64,000 bases of DNA from Fibrella aestuarina BUZ 2 (GCF_000331105.1 NC_020054.1:796001-860000); one strand, 5' to 3'; positions 1 to 9,763 are shown, numbered from the stretch's first letter. A program made the numbers and translations. Notes: generated by a model from the letters alone, not told the origin.

Positions 1-624
1 GGTGGTTTCTGGGGTTCGTCCCAAACAGGCGACGAGTATGACAACGCTACCGGCTACGTAGCGGCATTGCCCGTCGACCAGATGGATTACAACGGCGTCT
101 ACGAATACGAGTATGTGTTGATCGTTGGGTCGGTTAACACCATTCGGCAGTTTGCCTACAGCCAGCCTCGCCCGCGCAACACGCCCGATTTTGTGTTCGA
201 CACAGGTCGAAAAGGCTGGTCGTACTTCAATACGCGTGATCAGGGCTGGCCGATCCAGACGACACTGAACGTACGGTGGGAAGGATTACGGCCCGATCGG
301 TTCCGGGTAGCCAGCCCGTTTATGTTTGTACCAGCCAGCAACGTACCCAGGCTCTACATACAGGCCGCATTCTCGACCAACGCAACGTCGGCGCACCTGA
401 TCTGGACCCGGCAGGGCGACAACGATTTTCGCCACAAACCCAATCAGGAACTCGACTTTCCCATCATTGGCGACGGGCAAATGCGGGTGTATGAAATCGA
501 CCTGAGCCGGGTCGCCAGTTGGCAGGGCGTCATCTCCCGAATTGGGTTGGAACCAACGAGCATTGAAGGCCTACAGAAGGGCGGGCTGATGCGCCTGAAG
601 AGCGTGACCACCACCCGACCATGA
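1..624 (+). CDS. C-terminal part of a secreted protein of unknown function (5' end outside window)
   Basis: The reading frame is open from base 1 and ends at a TGA at 622-624, so the true start lies upstream and at least 207 residues are visible. I do not recognise a named family. The last ~140 residues alternate short hydrophobic and polar stretches with many aromatics (GWSYF, WPIQTTLNVRW, YEIDLSRVASWQGVI, IGLEPTS), a pattern common in beta-sandwich, galactose-binding-like modules of secreted carbohydrate-active enzymes. That is inference from composition only. No membrane segment or type IX C-terminal domain is visible. The stop overlaps the start of the next gene by 4 bases, which suggests translational coupling. 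Confidence 0.6.
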   Translation, partial: GGFWGSSQTGDEYDNATGYVAALPVDQMDYNGVYEYEYVLIVGSVNTIRQFAYSQPRPRNTPDFVFDTGRKGWSYFNTRDQGWPIQTTLNVRWEGLRPDRFRVASPFMFVPASNVPRLYIQAAFSTNATSAHLIWTRQGDNDFRHKPNQELDFPIIGDGQMRVYEIDLSRVASWQGVISRIGLEPTSIEGLQKGGLMRLKSVTTTRP

Positions 625-1763
625 CCCGCACCCCCACCACCGGCCCCTTGCAGGGGCTACGCATTCTCGACCTGACGCGCCTGCTGCCCGGCCCGCTGGG
701 CACGATGTTGATGGCCGATATGGGGGCCGACGTCACCAAGATCGAGAACCCCAATAGCCCCGATTATGTCAGCGTATTTCCGCCGCATATCAACGGTGTG
801 TCGGTCAATTACCTGGCCTACAATCGGTCGAAGAAAACGCTTACCCTCGACTACACGACGCCCGACGGCCGTGAGGCTTTTTTCCGGTTACTCGACACCG
901 CCGACGTCGTGGTCGAGCAATTTCGGCCCGGTCATCTGGATCGCCTGGGCATAGGGTATCAGGCCGCTGCTGCCCGTAATCCGGGTATCATTTATGTATC
1001 GATAACGGGTTACGGCCAAACCGGACCGTATGCGCACCTGGCTGGCCACGACCTCAATTACCTGGGCCTGTCGGGCGTGCTGAGCCTGACGGGACAGCCC
1101 GACGAACCACCAACTGTGCCGGGTGTACAGCTGGCTGATATTATGGGTGGAGCATACAGCTGTGTGATGGCTACGCTGGCCGCGGTCTATGCCCGCCACC
1201 GAACCGGAACTGGTCAGCAGGTTGATGTGTCGATGACCGACTGTGTCATGCCGTTGTTATCGGTGGCGCAGGCATTGTATGCGGGTACTGGCAACGTACC
1301 CAGGCGGGGCGAAATGCCGCTGTCGGGTGGGCAACCCAACTATGGTGTTTATCGGTGCCGTGACGAAAAGCGCGCGGATACCGAGGCAGTTCAGCCTAAC
1401 TATATAGTGCTGGGTACGTTGGAGCCCAAGTTCTGGCAGAAGTTTTGTGCCCTGGTCGATCGTCCCGACTGGCTGGCGTTCATGCTGCCCCAAACTCCCG
1501 ACGAACTAGCTACCTACAAAGCGCAGATTCAGGCCCTGATTGCCGAACGTACCCAGGCCGAGTGGACTGCCTTTGGCATCGAGCATGACCTGCTGATCAC
1601 CCCCGTGCTCACCCTCGACGAACTCCCGCATCACCCTTATCATCAGGCTAGGCACATGATCGACACGCAGTTGCATCCTGTTGCCGGTGAGGTGCCCCTG
1701 ATTGGTGTACCGATCAAATTTTCAGATACCCCCGCCACGCCTACCGGGTGGCTTACGGCGTAA
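621..1763 (+). CDS. CaiB/BaiF family CoA-transferase, alpha-methylacyl-CoA racemase-like
   Basis: This 380-residue protein belongs to the class III CoA-transferase / alpha-methylacyl-CoA racemase family, which moves CoA between acyl groups or epimerises 2-methylacyl-CoA thioesters in the cytosol. The N-terminal half has the family pattern LRILDLTRLLPGP, MGADVTKIE, FRPGHLDRLG and ITGYGQTGP. The two residues used for racemisation in the well-studied racemases have visible counterparts: His143 in GHDLNY and Asp173 in LADIMGG. The GHDLNY(x)LSGVL stretch favours the racemase branch over formyl- or carnitine-CoA transferases. The ATG overlaps the stop of the upstream gene (ATGA). The true substrate cannot be read from sequence; branched-chain or sterol-side-chain acyl-CoA is a guess. 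Confidence 0.85.
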   Translation: MTRTPTTGPLQGLRILDLTRLLPGPLGTMLMADMGADVTKIENPNSPDYVSVFPPHINGVSVNYLAYNRSKKTLTLDYTTPDGREAFFRLLDTADVVVEQFRPGHLDRLGIGYQAAAARNPGIIYVSITGYGQTGPYAHLAGHDLNYLGLSGVLSLTGQPDEPPTVPGVQLADIMGGAYSCVMATLAAVYARHRTGTGQQVDVSMTDCVMPLLSVAQALYAGTGNVPRRGEMPLSGGQPNYGVYRCRDEKRADTEAVQPNYIVLGTLEPKFWQKFCALVDRPDWLAFMLPQTPDELATYKAQIQALIAERTQAEWTAFGIEHDLLITPVLTLDELPHHPYHQARHMIDTQLHPVAGEVPLIGVPIKFSDTPATPTGWLTA

Positions 1764-2118
1764 GCAATACCACCAGTTTGCTATTGATGTAAGTATTTGC
1801 CTGATTTTATAAACGGCGTCGTATTTGTTGTTTATTTTAGAAATTTGGTTTCAATAGCGTTAAAATACAGGCTATTTGCAACAAGGCGGGGATTGTTCAG
1901 TTTCCAAATTTTGGGCATAAATACTCTATTTTGTCTGGCATGATTTGTGAGGCTAACTGGCAGCTTCATATGAAATGATGCCGTTATCGTTGGCACTACC
2001 TGAATTCCGATAGAATGGCCGTTGGCTTAGTCAAACAGCCCCGCAAAGGCTTTTAAGGCGAAGTTGGCATGAAATTCGTCATCCATTGGGCGAAATCGCG
2101 ACAACGAACAACGGCTTG
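1764..2118. other. AT-rich spacer, about 355 bp
   Basis: This spacer between the CoA-transferase gene and the next secreted-protein gene is clearly richer in A+T than its neighbours, particularly 1790-1960. No open frame with protein-like composition, no RNA gene and no strong terminator hairpin is visible. Near matches to the Bacteroidota -7 element occur (CTATTTTG around 1926-1935), so it may carry the promoter of the downstream gene. Confidence 0.4.
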
Positions 2119-3822
2119 GTGAAAACGGCAATTGGGCACTTAATAGGGTGGTGGCTTGGGGTAATGATAACCCTGACGGGCAAGGCATTGGCATTGCCGT
2201 TGGCGCATCCGGTTGCTCCTGCTTCACTGACCTGCACCACGCCGCCACCCCTCATTCGGGGGGATCGGACCCTGATTTGCCGCGGCGAGACCGTTCAGTT
2301 ACGGGCTGCCGACTGTGCTGGTACCGTCGTTTGGTCCACAGGTGATTCGGGTGCATCCATTCAGGTGACGCCCCATCAGACTACTCGATACACCGCCGTT
2401 TGTCGGTTGGCCGAAGGGTGCGTCAGTTGCTTTGCCGATGCGTACACCGTGGCGGTTGTCACGCCCGGTGCTCCTGAGGTAGTCGCATCTGCGCCTGTCG
2501 TTTGTCCGGGCAACGCCGTCACGCTCACCGCTGCCTGCACGGCCGGCGTTGTGGCGTGGACCGACGCTTCGCTGACGGGTTCGACGCCCGTGGTGTATCC
2601 GACTCAAACGACCAGCTATGGCGCCACCTGCGTGCAGAGCGGTTGTCGGTCCAATCCGGCTCCGCCCATAACGGTCCAGCTTGCATTGCCCACCATTCCT
2701 ACAGTATCGATTCAAAACGCACCCAATACCCTCTGCTCAGGTCAGTCGGTGACCTTGCTGGCCGAGGCCTGCGCCGGACAGGTCTACTGGTCTGATGGCC
2801 AAGTGGGGGCCTCCCGCCGCCTTACGGTTGGGTCGGTAACGCGCTTCCGAGCCGTTTGCCGGGTGGGTAGCTGCCAAAGCGACAGTTCGGCCGTGCTGAC
2901 ACTGCCGTTGGTTTCCCGGCCATTCAGTCCATCGCTGGCAGCGGTTGTCCGAAATACCTGTCCGTTTCAAACCGCCGATTTGGCACGGTCGCTAGATGGC
3001 GTCTTCGATCCTCAACTGACCTATGAATTCCGGATGGGTTCGGCGCCAGATGCTCCTCTTGTGCCCTCGCCTGGGTCGGTGCTGGCCGATACGTATTATG
3101 CGTTCGCTCGTACGCGTGAAGGCTGCGTAAGTCAACCAGTAGCGATATCGGCCAACGTAACGCCCTGTGCTAACGGCATCGCGCCTTGCCTGAGTAACCC
3201 ACCCTCGGCGCTGGTGTGGCTCGATACGCTCGATCAGGCCCGGGGGCTGGTGTGCCTTCAGGCGCGCCTGCGGGGCTCAGCCACCGAACCCGCCTGGGCA
3301 TGTACCGGCACGGGCCTGCTGACTCAACAGCAGAGCGTTCGGCCCCGTTATGTTGCCTCGGAAGACGATCGGCAGCGCGGCACGGTTACGTTTACGCTCA
3401 CGACACCCGACCCCGACGGCAGTGGCCCCTGCGTTGGGGCACTGGCGCGGCTGACGGTACCGCTGTCGGCGTCGATCAACGTACCTGACAAAAAAGATTC
3501 GACACTCGTCTTAAATCCTAATACACCCGAGTCGTCTGTCGTTTTTATACCGGAAGGCTTCTCGCCCAACGACGACGGCGTCAACGATCGCTTCGTGATT
3601 CGGGGCGTGCCGGCGTCGGCAACGGTGAGTCTGGAGGTGTTCAACCGCTGGGGACATCGGGTTTATGTGAATCCAGATTATCAAAACGACTGGGACGGGA
3701 CGGCCAATCAGGGCATTCGCCCCAGTAACACCGAAACGGGCCTGCCCGACGGTACCTATTTCTATGTTGCACGGATTAGCGACGGACGCGAATATGTTCG
3801 TTTCTTGATCATATCTCGGTGA
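2119..3822 (+). CDS. Secreted protein with Ig-like repeats and type B gliding/T9SS C-terminal domain
   Basis: The last ~90 residues (from VFIPEGFSPNDDGVND through FNRWGHRVY and WDGTANQG to LIISR) are a textbook gliding motility-associated C-terminal domain, the type B sorting signal recognised by the type IX secretion system. The protein is therefore predicted to cross the outer membrane and stay at the surface or be released. The body holds at least three Cys-paired Ig-like units of about 85 residues with the repeated pattern G(E/N)xVxLxAxxC then V(V/Y)W(S/T). I chose GTG 2119 because it puts a Lys-Thr N-terminus before the hydrophobic stretch GHLIGWWLGVMITLTGKALALPLA, a usable signal peptide. 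TTG 2086 and ATG 2164 are alternatives. Ligand unknown; adhesin-like. Confidence 0.85.
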   Translation: MKTAIGHLIGWWLGVMITLTGKALALPLAHPVAPASLTCTTPPPLIRGDRTLICRGETVQLRAADCAGTVVWSTGDSGASIQVTPHQTTRYTAVCRLAEGCVSCFADAYTVAVVTPGAPEVVASAPVVCPGNAVTLTAACTAGVVAWTDASLTGSTPVVYPTQTTSYGATCVQSGCRSNPAPPITVQLALPTIPTVSIQNAPNTLCSGQSVTLLAEACAGQVYWSDGQVGASRRLTVGSVTRFRAVCRVGSCQSDSSAVLTLPLVSRPFSPSLAAVVRNTCPFQTADLARSLDGVFDPQLTYEFRMGSAPDAPLVPSPGSVLADTYYAFARTREGCVSQPVAISANVTPCANGIAPCLSNPPSALVWLDTLDQARGLVCLQARLRGSATEPAWACTGTGLLTQQQSVRPRYVASEDDRQRGTVTFTLTTPDPDGSGPCVGALARLTVPLSASINVPDKKDSTLVLNPNTPESSVVFIPEGFSPNDDGVNDRFVIRGVPASATVSLEVFNRWGHRVYVNPDYQNDWDGTANQGIRPSNTETGLPDGTYFYVARISDGREYVRFLIISR

Positions 3823-3928
3823 CGGGCCGTTTGTATTTGGGTCTACTAGAGTAGAAGGGTATGTGAACACACTAAGGCCCTGACTACTCTGGACAGCTGA
3901 CCTACAGACAGACAAATCGCTGTTAAGA

Positions 3929-6424
3929 ATGAAACGATTTTTACTGATAGCACTCGGATTTCTGCTGCTGAGCAACACGCTGGCCTGGGCTGGTCTTGCT
4001 CAGCAACCCGATTCGTTGCTACAGCAGGCCGACCGTATGCTCAGTTACAAGGCATACGGGCGGGCCATCGACCTCTACACCCAATTGTTAAGCACGCCCT
4101 CACTGACGGTTGATCAGCGGGCTACTGTGCAGGCCAATCTGGCGCAGGCCTATCAGGCTATTGGCGACAATGTAAAAGCCGAACGGACCTTTCGCGAGTG
4201 GCTAACGACCATTCCGCAGGGGCAGGAGCAACCCGCCGTTTTGCTGGCCTACGCGCAGACATTGGTTAGCAACGGTAAATACGCGGAGGCGCAGGTCCAG
4301 TTCGACCGGTATCAGCTCATCCGGGAGCGAGCCCGTTTCCGGTTACCAAGCCCCATCCCCACCTCATCGCAGGGCGCTCCAGCTGGGCGGCGTGATCCGG
4401 TTCGTTACCAGATCGAAGACCTGGATCTGAATTCGCCCAACGAAGAGTTTAGTCCCATGTTTTACCGGGATGGCCTCGTTTACGTGGCCGGCAGGAAAGG
4501 AGGCGCCCCCATCGAAACCAGTGGCAGCGGTGGCGGCGCAGGCTATCTAGATCTGATCTACGTCGTAAACCGGGGTATGCTCAACGCCCGTCGCCGGTTC
4601 GATGCTGATGGCGAACCAATCAAAGAGACGCCGGGAACGAACGCCACTACGCAGTCGAAAAATCCGTGGCTCGTTGGGCAGGATTACTATACCCGGCCAA
4701 CATCCAATGATTCGCGCACACCGGTCGGTTTTGAGGCAGGTATCAACGTGGCGCAGGGGTTAGGCTACGAACGGAATGCGGTCGATCTGGCGAAAGAGTT
4801 TAGCCGGACGCTCAACACGCGCTATCACGAAGGCCCCGCTACCTTCTCGGCCGATGGGTCGCGGATCGTGTTTACCCGTAACAACTACAGCGACGGAAAA
4901 GCCAAAACCAGCGCGGAGAACGTCAATAAGCTTAAACTCTACACGGCTCAGCAGGCCAACGGTACCTGGGTTAACATCGAAGAACTGCCCTTCAACAGTG
5001 ACGAATACTCGGTAGGCCACCCGGCCCTGGCCAAAGGCACTGACGGTACCCCCGACCAGCTACTGTTTTTTGCGTCCGATATGCCCGGTGGCTTTGGGGG
5101 TACGGACTTGTACGTGTCGAAGTGGACGAACGGCAAATGGGGTGAACCCATCAATCTGGGGCCAACCATCAACACCCAAAGCAACGAGCTCTTTCCGTTT
5201 GCCGATGAAAACGGAAACCTGTATTTCGCCACCGATGGACGGCGGGGGAAAGGCGGGCTGGATATTTTCTTTGCAGCGATGGATGGCACTACCGTTGAGT
5301 CAATCGAAACCATTGATGCACCTATTAACTCCAGCGGCGATGATTTTGGTCTGATCACCGACGGAAGCCGCCGAACGGGGTATTTCAGCAGTAACCGCAA
5401 TGGGTCTGACGATATTTTCCGCTTTTCGCGCCAGAGTTCGCTCTATGGCTGCCGCGACCTGACCATCCGCATCTACGCGCCCGGTACCGACGTACCCATC
5501 GACAGCGCAACGGTATTGGCGAAAGGCAACCGCACCGGCCAAACCGATCAGATGCTGATGGTTGATAAAAACGGGTTTGTGCGGATGTGTCTCGAAGCCG
5601 AAAGCGACTACACGTTTACCGCCTCACGCGATGGCTACGTGAACGCAACGGTTGGCTTCTCGACCAAAAACCTGACCGATGATCAACCCTCGCGGCTGGA
5701 GATTCCGCTGGTACCGCCCACGGTCATCATCGACACCGTATATGCCATGCCTGAAGCCACCACCCGGCGCCCGGCCCGCCCGCTGACCAATTCACGCATC
5801 AAAGGCATCGTGTTGAGTGAAGGGAACGGTGCGCCCATCGAAGGCGTGACGGTGCGGCTCAAGAATGAGTGCAACGGCGCCATCGTGAAGACCGAAACGA
5901 ATGCGGATGGCTCCTATGAATTTGATATCAAGGAAGGCTGCGACTACACGCTGATCGCCAGCAAACCTACGTATGGGACCAGCACCAGCCGGGTACGAAA
6001 GCTGGCCAAGAAGTCGAAACCCGACGAACTGATGGCCACGCCATTCCGGATGTTGCGCGAAGGCGACGTGGTTACGATGGATAACATCTATTACGACATG
6101 GGCAACGCCAGCATCCGCACCGACGCTGCGCGTGAACTCGACAAGATGGTAGCCACTATGCAGCACTACCCCACGCTGGTGATCGAGATTCGGTCACACA
6201 CCGACAGCCGGGGCGATGCCGCTGTCAATAAAGCGCTCTCGACCCGGCGGGCGCGGGCCGTAGTCGACTACATGGCCTCGAAAGGCATCAGCCGGTCGCG
6301 CATGCGGGCCATTGGTTACGGCGAAAGTATGCTAGTCAATAATTGCACCGACGGGGTCATCTGCACCGAAGGCGAGCATCAGCGCAACCGCCGTACCGAG
6401 TTCAAAGTGCTGGCGATCAAGTAG
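3929..6424 (+). CDS. OmpA-family outer membrane protein with TPR, PD40 and carboxypeptidase-regulatory domains (PorE-like layout)
   Basis: The 831-residue product starts with a clear signal peptide (MKRFLLIALGFLLLSNTLAWA). Domains in order are TPR-like helices (about 30-110), a long WD40/PD40-like beta-propeller region (about 150-500, with repeated F(S)xxGxxIVFTRN, DLYVSKW, LYFATDG and YFSSNR motifs), two carboxypeptidase regulatory-like modules (about 510-600 and 620-695), and an OmpA peptidoglycan-binding domain (about 705-831; YYDMGNASIR, IRSHTDSRG, RNRRTEF). This is the architecture of PorE-type periplasmic components of the type IX system, which usually sit beside a PorP/SprF protein and a type B secreted protein. 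The secreted partner is directly upstream, 106 bp away, but no PorP/SprF gene lies between. Confidence 0.88.
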   Translation: MKRFLLIALGFLLLSNTLAWAGLAQQPDSLLQQADRMLSYKAYGRAIDLYTQLLSTPSLTVDQRATVQANLAQAYQAIGDNVKAERTFREWLTTIPQGQEQPAVLLAYAQTLVSNGKYAEAQVQFDRYQLIRERARFRLPSPIPTSSQGAPAGRRDPVRYQIEDLDLNSPNEEFSPMFYRDGLVYVAGRKGGAPIETSGSGGGAGYLDLIYVVNRGMLNARRRFDADGEPIKETPGTNATTQSKNPWLVGQDYYTRPTSNDSRTPVGFEAGINVAQGLGYERNAVDLAKEFSRTLNTRYHEGPATFSADGSRIVFTRNNYSDGKAKTSAENVNKLKLYTAQQANGTWVNIEELPFNSDEYSVGHPALAKGTDGTPDQLLFFASDMPGGFGGTDLYVSKWTNGKWGEPINLGPTINTQSNELFPFADENGNLYFATDGRRGKGGLDIFFAAMDGTTVESIETIDAPINSSGDDFGLITDGSRRTGYFSSNRNGSDDIFRFSRQSSLYGCRDLTIRIYAPGTDVPIDSATVLAKGNRTGQTDQMLMVDKNGFVRMCLEAESDYTFTASRDGYVNATVGFSTKNLTDDQPSRLEIPLVPPTVIIDTVYAMPEATTRRPARPLTNSRIKGIVLSEGNGAPIEGVTVRLKNECNGAIVKTETNADGSYEFDIKEGCDYTLIASKPTYGTSTSRVRKLAKKSKPDELMATPFRMLREGDVVTMDNIYYDMGNASIRTDAARELDKMVATMQHYPTLVIEIRSHTDSRGDAAVNKALSTRRARAVVDYMASKGISRSRMRAIGYGESMLVNNCTDGVICTEGEHQRNRRTEFKVLAIK

Positions 6425-6432
6425 CCCGCCGC

Positions 6433-7512
6433 TTACAGCTTTGCGCTTTTGCTGCGCAGCCACATATCGGCCAGCACCAGCGCAGCCATCGCTTCCACAA
6501 TCGGTACGGCCCGGGGTACAACGCAGGGATCATGGCGCCCCTTGCCACTAACCGTGACGGCATTGCCCGCCGCATCCACACTGGCCTGGTCCTGCATGAT
6601 GGTGGCAACGGGCTTGAAAGCGGTACGGAAATAGATGGTCTCGCCATTGCTGATGCCGCCCTGAATACCCCCCGACTGGTTGGTGCGGGTACGTACCTGA
6701 CCCGCTTCGTCGGTGTAGAATTCGTCGTTATGCTGCGAGCCATATTGCTCGGCGCCCGCAAAGCCGCTGCCGTATTCAAAGCCTTTTACCGCGTTGATGC
6801 TCAACATGGCCTTGCCCAATTCAGCGTGCAATTTGTCGAAAACTGGTTCGCCCCAGCCGGCGGGTACACCCGTGCACACGCAGTCGACTACACCACCGAT
6901 GCTGTCGCCCTGCTTGCGGGTTTCATCGATGAGGGCAAACATCTGCTCAGCGGTAGCCGGATCGGGGCAGCGCACGGCATTGTCTTCGGCCAGCGCCAGA
7001 TTCAGTTCCGAATAGGATTTTTCCAGTTTGAGTTTCCCAACCTGCGACACGTAGGCCTGCACCGAAACGCCCAGCTGGCGCAGCAGCAATTTGGCCACCG
7101 CCCCCGCCGCTACCCGTGCCGCCGTCTCGCGCGCCGACGACCGGCCCCCGCCCCGGTAGTCGCGGGTGCCGTATTTAGACTGATAGGTGTAGTCGGCGTG
7201 GCTCGGCCGAAACTGCTGGGCAATGTGGCCGTAATCCTTGCTGCGCTGATCGGTGTTGCGAATCACGAGCGCGATGGGTGTGCCCTGCGTGACGCCCTCA
7301 AACACACCCGATAGCACCTCGAACTCATCGGCTTCGCGCCGTTGGGTCGTGATGCGCGATTGGCCGGGTTTGCGCCGGTCCAATTCGGCCTGAATGAAAT
7401 CAGTATCGAACGCCAGACCCGCCGGGCAACCGTCGATGGTGACGCCAATCGCCGCGCCATGCGACTCGCCGAAGGTGGCTATTTTGAAGAGAATTCCGTA
7501 GGTGCTGCTCAC
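6433..7512 (-). CDS. aroC: Chorismate synthase
   Basis: AroC converts 5-enolpyruvylshikimate 3-phosphate to chorismate with reduced FMN, the last shared step of aromatic amino acid synthesis. The 359-residue length is normal. Family motifs are visible: [19 protein letters not shown] at the N-terminus, [45 protein letters not shown], and a C-terminal [13 protein letters not shown]. The gene is convergent with the OmpA gene, only 8 bp separate the stop codons, and there is no visible terminator between them. ATG at 7512 is chosen because it gives the expected MSSTYG start. Confidence 0.97.
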   Translation of the reverse strand: MSSTYGILFKIATFGESHGAAIGVTIDGCPAGLAFDTDFIQAELDRRKPGQSRITTQRREADEFEVLSGVFEGVTQGTPIALVIRNTDQRSKDYGHIAQQFRPSHADYTYQSKYGTRDYRGGGRSSARETAARVAAGAVAKLLLRQLGVSVQAYVSQVGKLKLEKSYSELNLALAEDNAVRCPDPATAEQMFALIDETRKQGDSIGGVVDCVCTGVPAGWGEPVFDKLHAELGKAMLSINAVKGFEYGSGFAGAEQYGSQHNDEFYTDEAGQVRTRTNQSGGIQGGISNGETIYFRTAFKPVATIMQDQASVDAAGNAVTVSGKGRHDPCVVPRAVPIVEAMAALVLADMWLRSKSAKL

Positions 7513-7592
7513 GATTTCGTTTAACGGTCAAGGGTCAGCGTTCGACCAAGTCACTACGGCTCTCGAGCAACTTTCAACGGCAAACGCTGAAC
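7513..7592. repeat. Imperfect intergenic inverted repeat (TTCAACG family)
   Basis: Two arms, gggtcagcgttcg and its imperfect complement within caaacgctgaact, flank a short loop between batD and aroC, both on the minus strand. The words GTTCAACG/GTCAGCG recur in the spacers at 29.4, 46.1 and 55.3 kb. It may act as a terminator or mRNA-processing hairpin. Confidence 0.4.
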
Positions 7593-9095
7593 TCATTTCC
7601 TGGCAAAGACAAACAACGTACCCAGAATCATGATGATGATAAGCACGTTGGCAATGGCCCGAACCAGCACGGGCCAATTCACCGATTGCTCGGCGCTGTC
7701 GGTTTGTTCCAGCCCCGCGTAGATCGACGGGCGACCTGCCTGATCGAGGGTGTCAGACGGCACGATGCCCGTTGCCAGGCTATCGGTGGCTTCCCCAACG
7801 CGAAGCACCAAACGGGGGCGCAACGTATCGTACCGGCCAATCTGGGGGTCGAAATAAACCCAGAAAAACCGATTAGCCAACGCCACCGGGCCTTTTTGCT
7901 TCGGAATCAGAAAGTAGCGAAACGACTTATAGCCACTCACGGCCGCGCCCACCCGCCCAATCTGTTCCTGCGATTGTGGCGGAAAGACGTCGAGGCCATC
8001 GCCCACATTGACAAGTTGGGGCGCCTGTATACTGGCAATATTACCCTGCCCTTCGATCCGAATATCGTAGCGCACACTCTGACCAACGCCCACTCGGCTA
8101 CGGTCGGCTTCGTCGATCAGGCGAAATGAACCTACCGATACGGCCCCCGTTTGGCCGCTTCGGCCGGGTAGGGGCTGCACCATCACTTGCACGGGTTCAC
8201 TCGTAAACGCCACCTCATCGGCCTGTGGGCTGGATGCCGTGGCCGCCCGCCCCGTTTGCGAGCCCGGCCCGGTCGGCTGAACGGGTGTGGGGCTCAGGCG
8301 CGACACCCGCAACGATACCGCCGGGAGCGTAATCGTCCGGGGGAGGCCGGTGCGAGTCGCCAATGGAAAAAACGTGGCCGAATAAACCGGGTACTCCACG
8401 TACCGCTGCCCGTTGAGTAGGGTAGGGCGGGGCCGCAGTTCGCTGATGTTGTCGTTTTCCTCCCAGGCGTTAACCGGCCTCAGTTGCCGGGTTAGCAACT
8501 CCACCTGCTGGGCCAGCCGGTCGAAACGCAGTTCATAGGGGTAGTTTTCGGCCACGTAAAAAGACACCCTGACATGCAGCCCCTGCCCGGTGTAGAGCCT
8601 GGTGTAATTTACGGTCGTCTGCAAGAAGGCCGTCCGTTTGTCGGTTTTTGCCTTGGCCAGGGCGGTTGCTGAGAGCGCCGATGTGGATGTGGCGGCGGTT
8701 GTGGAAGGCCGTACGATGAGTTGCGCGCCGGGTGAGCGCACCGTCTGCCCGTCGACGGTAACCGTAAAGGGAGCAAGCCGAAACGTACCTGGCTGGGTAG
8801 CCGCATAGGTCTGAACAACAACCTGACTAACTACCTCGCGGCCGCCAAATTCACTGCGGCTCGAACTGTACGACGTCCCCTGTTTGACGAAACCCGCAAT
8901 GGCCGGAAAAGCGATAGTAGGGCGGGTTTCACTGTCTCGAACGATAATTGAAATGGTAAAGGGCCGTTCAATAGTAAAACTGGTTGCACTTAACTCGATA
9001 ACAATTGGATTATCAGTGGATTGGGCAAAAACGCTGGTTTTCTCATGGAAATATAATGCAAAAACTAATATGAATATTCCAAGTTTCATATACAT
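7593..9095 (-). CDS. BatD family protein (aerotolerance / oxygen tolerance)
   Basis: The 500-residue product has an N-terminal signal peptide (MKLGIFILVFALYF...VFAQ), a long beta-rich periplasmic region with the typical opening IELSATSFTIERPFTISIIV, and a single C-terminal membrane helix (about 475-497, VLVRAIANVLIIIMILGTLFVF) with a short cytoplasmic tail. This fits BatD (oxygen tolerance, PF13584). In Bacteroides the Bat operon contributes to aerotolerance together with a MoxR ATPase and von Willebrand proteins. None of those is adjacent here; a BatA-domain protein lies 18 kb away. The start is ATG 9095 or, two codons in, ATG 9089. Confidence 0.85.
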   Translation of the reverse strand: MYMKLGIFILVFALYFHEKTSVFAQSTDNPIVIELSATSFTIERPFTISIIVRDSETRPTIAFPAIAGFVKQGTSYSSSRSEFGGREVVSQVVVQTYAATQPGTFRLAPFTVTVDGQTVRSPGAQLIVRPSTTAATSTSALSATALAKAKTDKRTAFLQTTVNYTRLYTGQGLHVRVSFYVAENYPYELRFDRLAQQVELLTRQLRPVNAWEENDNISELRPRPTLLNGQRYVEYPVYSATFFPLATRTGLPRTITLPAVSLRVSRLSPTPVQPTGPGSQTGRAATASSPQADEVAFTSEPVQVMVQPLPGRSGQTGAVSVGSFRLIDEADRSRVGVGQSVRYDIRIEGQGNIASIQAPQLVNVGDGLDVFPPQSQEQIGRVGAAVSGYKSFRYFLIPKQKGPVALANRFFWVYFDPQIGRYDTLRPRLVLRVGEATDSLATGIVPSDTLDQAGRPSIYAGLEQTDSAEQSVNWPVLVRAIANVLIIIMILGTLFVFARK

Positions 9096-9219
9096 TTGTC
9101 AGCAACAAACTGACCGGAAGCCCGTTACAATGATAACGAGATTCTAGCTCAGTCTGGGCTGTTTCGAATTCCCTCTTTCCACCAGAGCCTTAGTCTTTAA
9201 TCAAAAAAACGAATGCAGT

Positions 9220-9423
9220 ATGGCCTCCATGCTTGAGTACGTTAAACTAATTCTTCAAAAGGTCAGCTTTGACCGTCAGTTGTTTGAAAAAGAATTAAAA
9301 AAAGCACTTCAGACCCTGGTAGGTGACGAAGTGAAGCAACTTAAACAGTGGTGTTATGCGCAATTTGGGCGGATGTATCGGGTCGTTTTGAACCGTTGTT
9401 TCTCGCGTACCCGACTGGCGTGA
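9220..9423 (+). CDS. Conserved small protein of unknown function (67 aa)
   Basis: A short frame with good coding features: ATG start, a lysine- and glutamate-rich amphipathic first half (LEYVKLILQKVSFDRQLFEKELKKAL), and a basic aromatic second half (QWCYAQFGRMYRVVLNRCF). It is followed 22 bp later by a strong factor-independent terminator, which supports a separate transcribed gene. No signal peptide or membrane helix is visible. To my recollection short proteins of this type are widespread in Cytophagales, but I know no function. It lies between batD (divergent) and secA. Confidence 0.65.
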   Translation: MASMLEYVKLILQKVSFDRQLFEKELKKALQTLVGDEVKQLKQWCYAQFGRMYRVVLNRCFSRTRLA

Positions 9424-9445
9424 TCATTGGATAGACTTGACAACC

Positions 9446-9477
9446 AGGCCTTCCCCAGCGGGGAAGGCCTTTTTATT
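9446..9477 (+). terminator. Factor-independent terminator after the 67-aa gene
   Basis: A perfect 11-bp GC-rich stem (aggccttcccc / ggggaaggcct) with a 3-nt loop is followed by TTTTATT on the plus strand. Confidence 0.9.
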
Positions 9478-9763
9478 AGTAACCCAACGCGTTGGCATAG
9501 CACCTGCCCGGCGTCCTGACAATCTGTCTGACACTGACCGGTTGGGCTGATTATTGCCAAGGCATAGGCTGACGGATTCGGAGTCACTAACCCGCCCCAA
9601 ACCAGGGTAGGCGTGGGGTATGCCCGGTGGCCGTTAGCAGGTGTGTCCCAGTGGCCTACCAACATTCCCGGCATTATCTGTTAATTTTGTAAACGGAAAA
9701 GTAACGACGAGCTGATCAGCCTGTTGGCTTCGCGGATAGCCTGACCAGCCTCTTTATAGCTAA
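9478..9763 (+). other. secA upstream region, no gene seen
   Basis: Between the terminator of the 67-aa gene and the secA start I see no open frame with coding features. A likely secA promoter element lies near its right end. Confidence 0.4.
9682..9689 (+). promoter_or_regulatory. Candidate -7 promoter element of secA (TAATTTTG)
   Basis: This is an exact match to the Bacteroidota TAnnTTTG -7 consensus, giving a predicted leader of about 65-70 nt before secA. No convincing TTG -33 element is visible at the usual spacing, so confidence is moderate. Confidence 0.45.

Noticed and set aside
6343..7314. 323-codon open frame opposite aroC
   Set aside because: It is a shadow of the well-supported chorismate synthase gene; no recognisable protein features.
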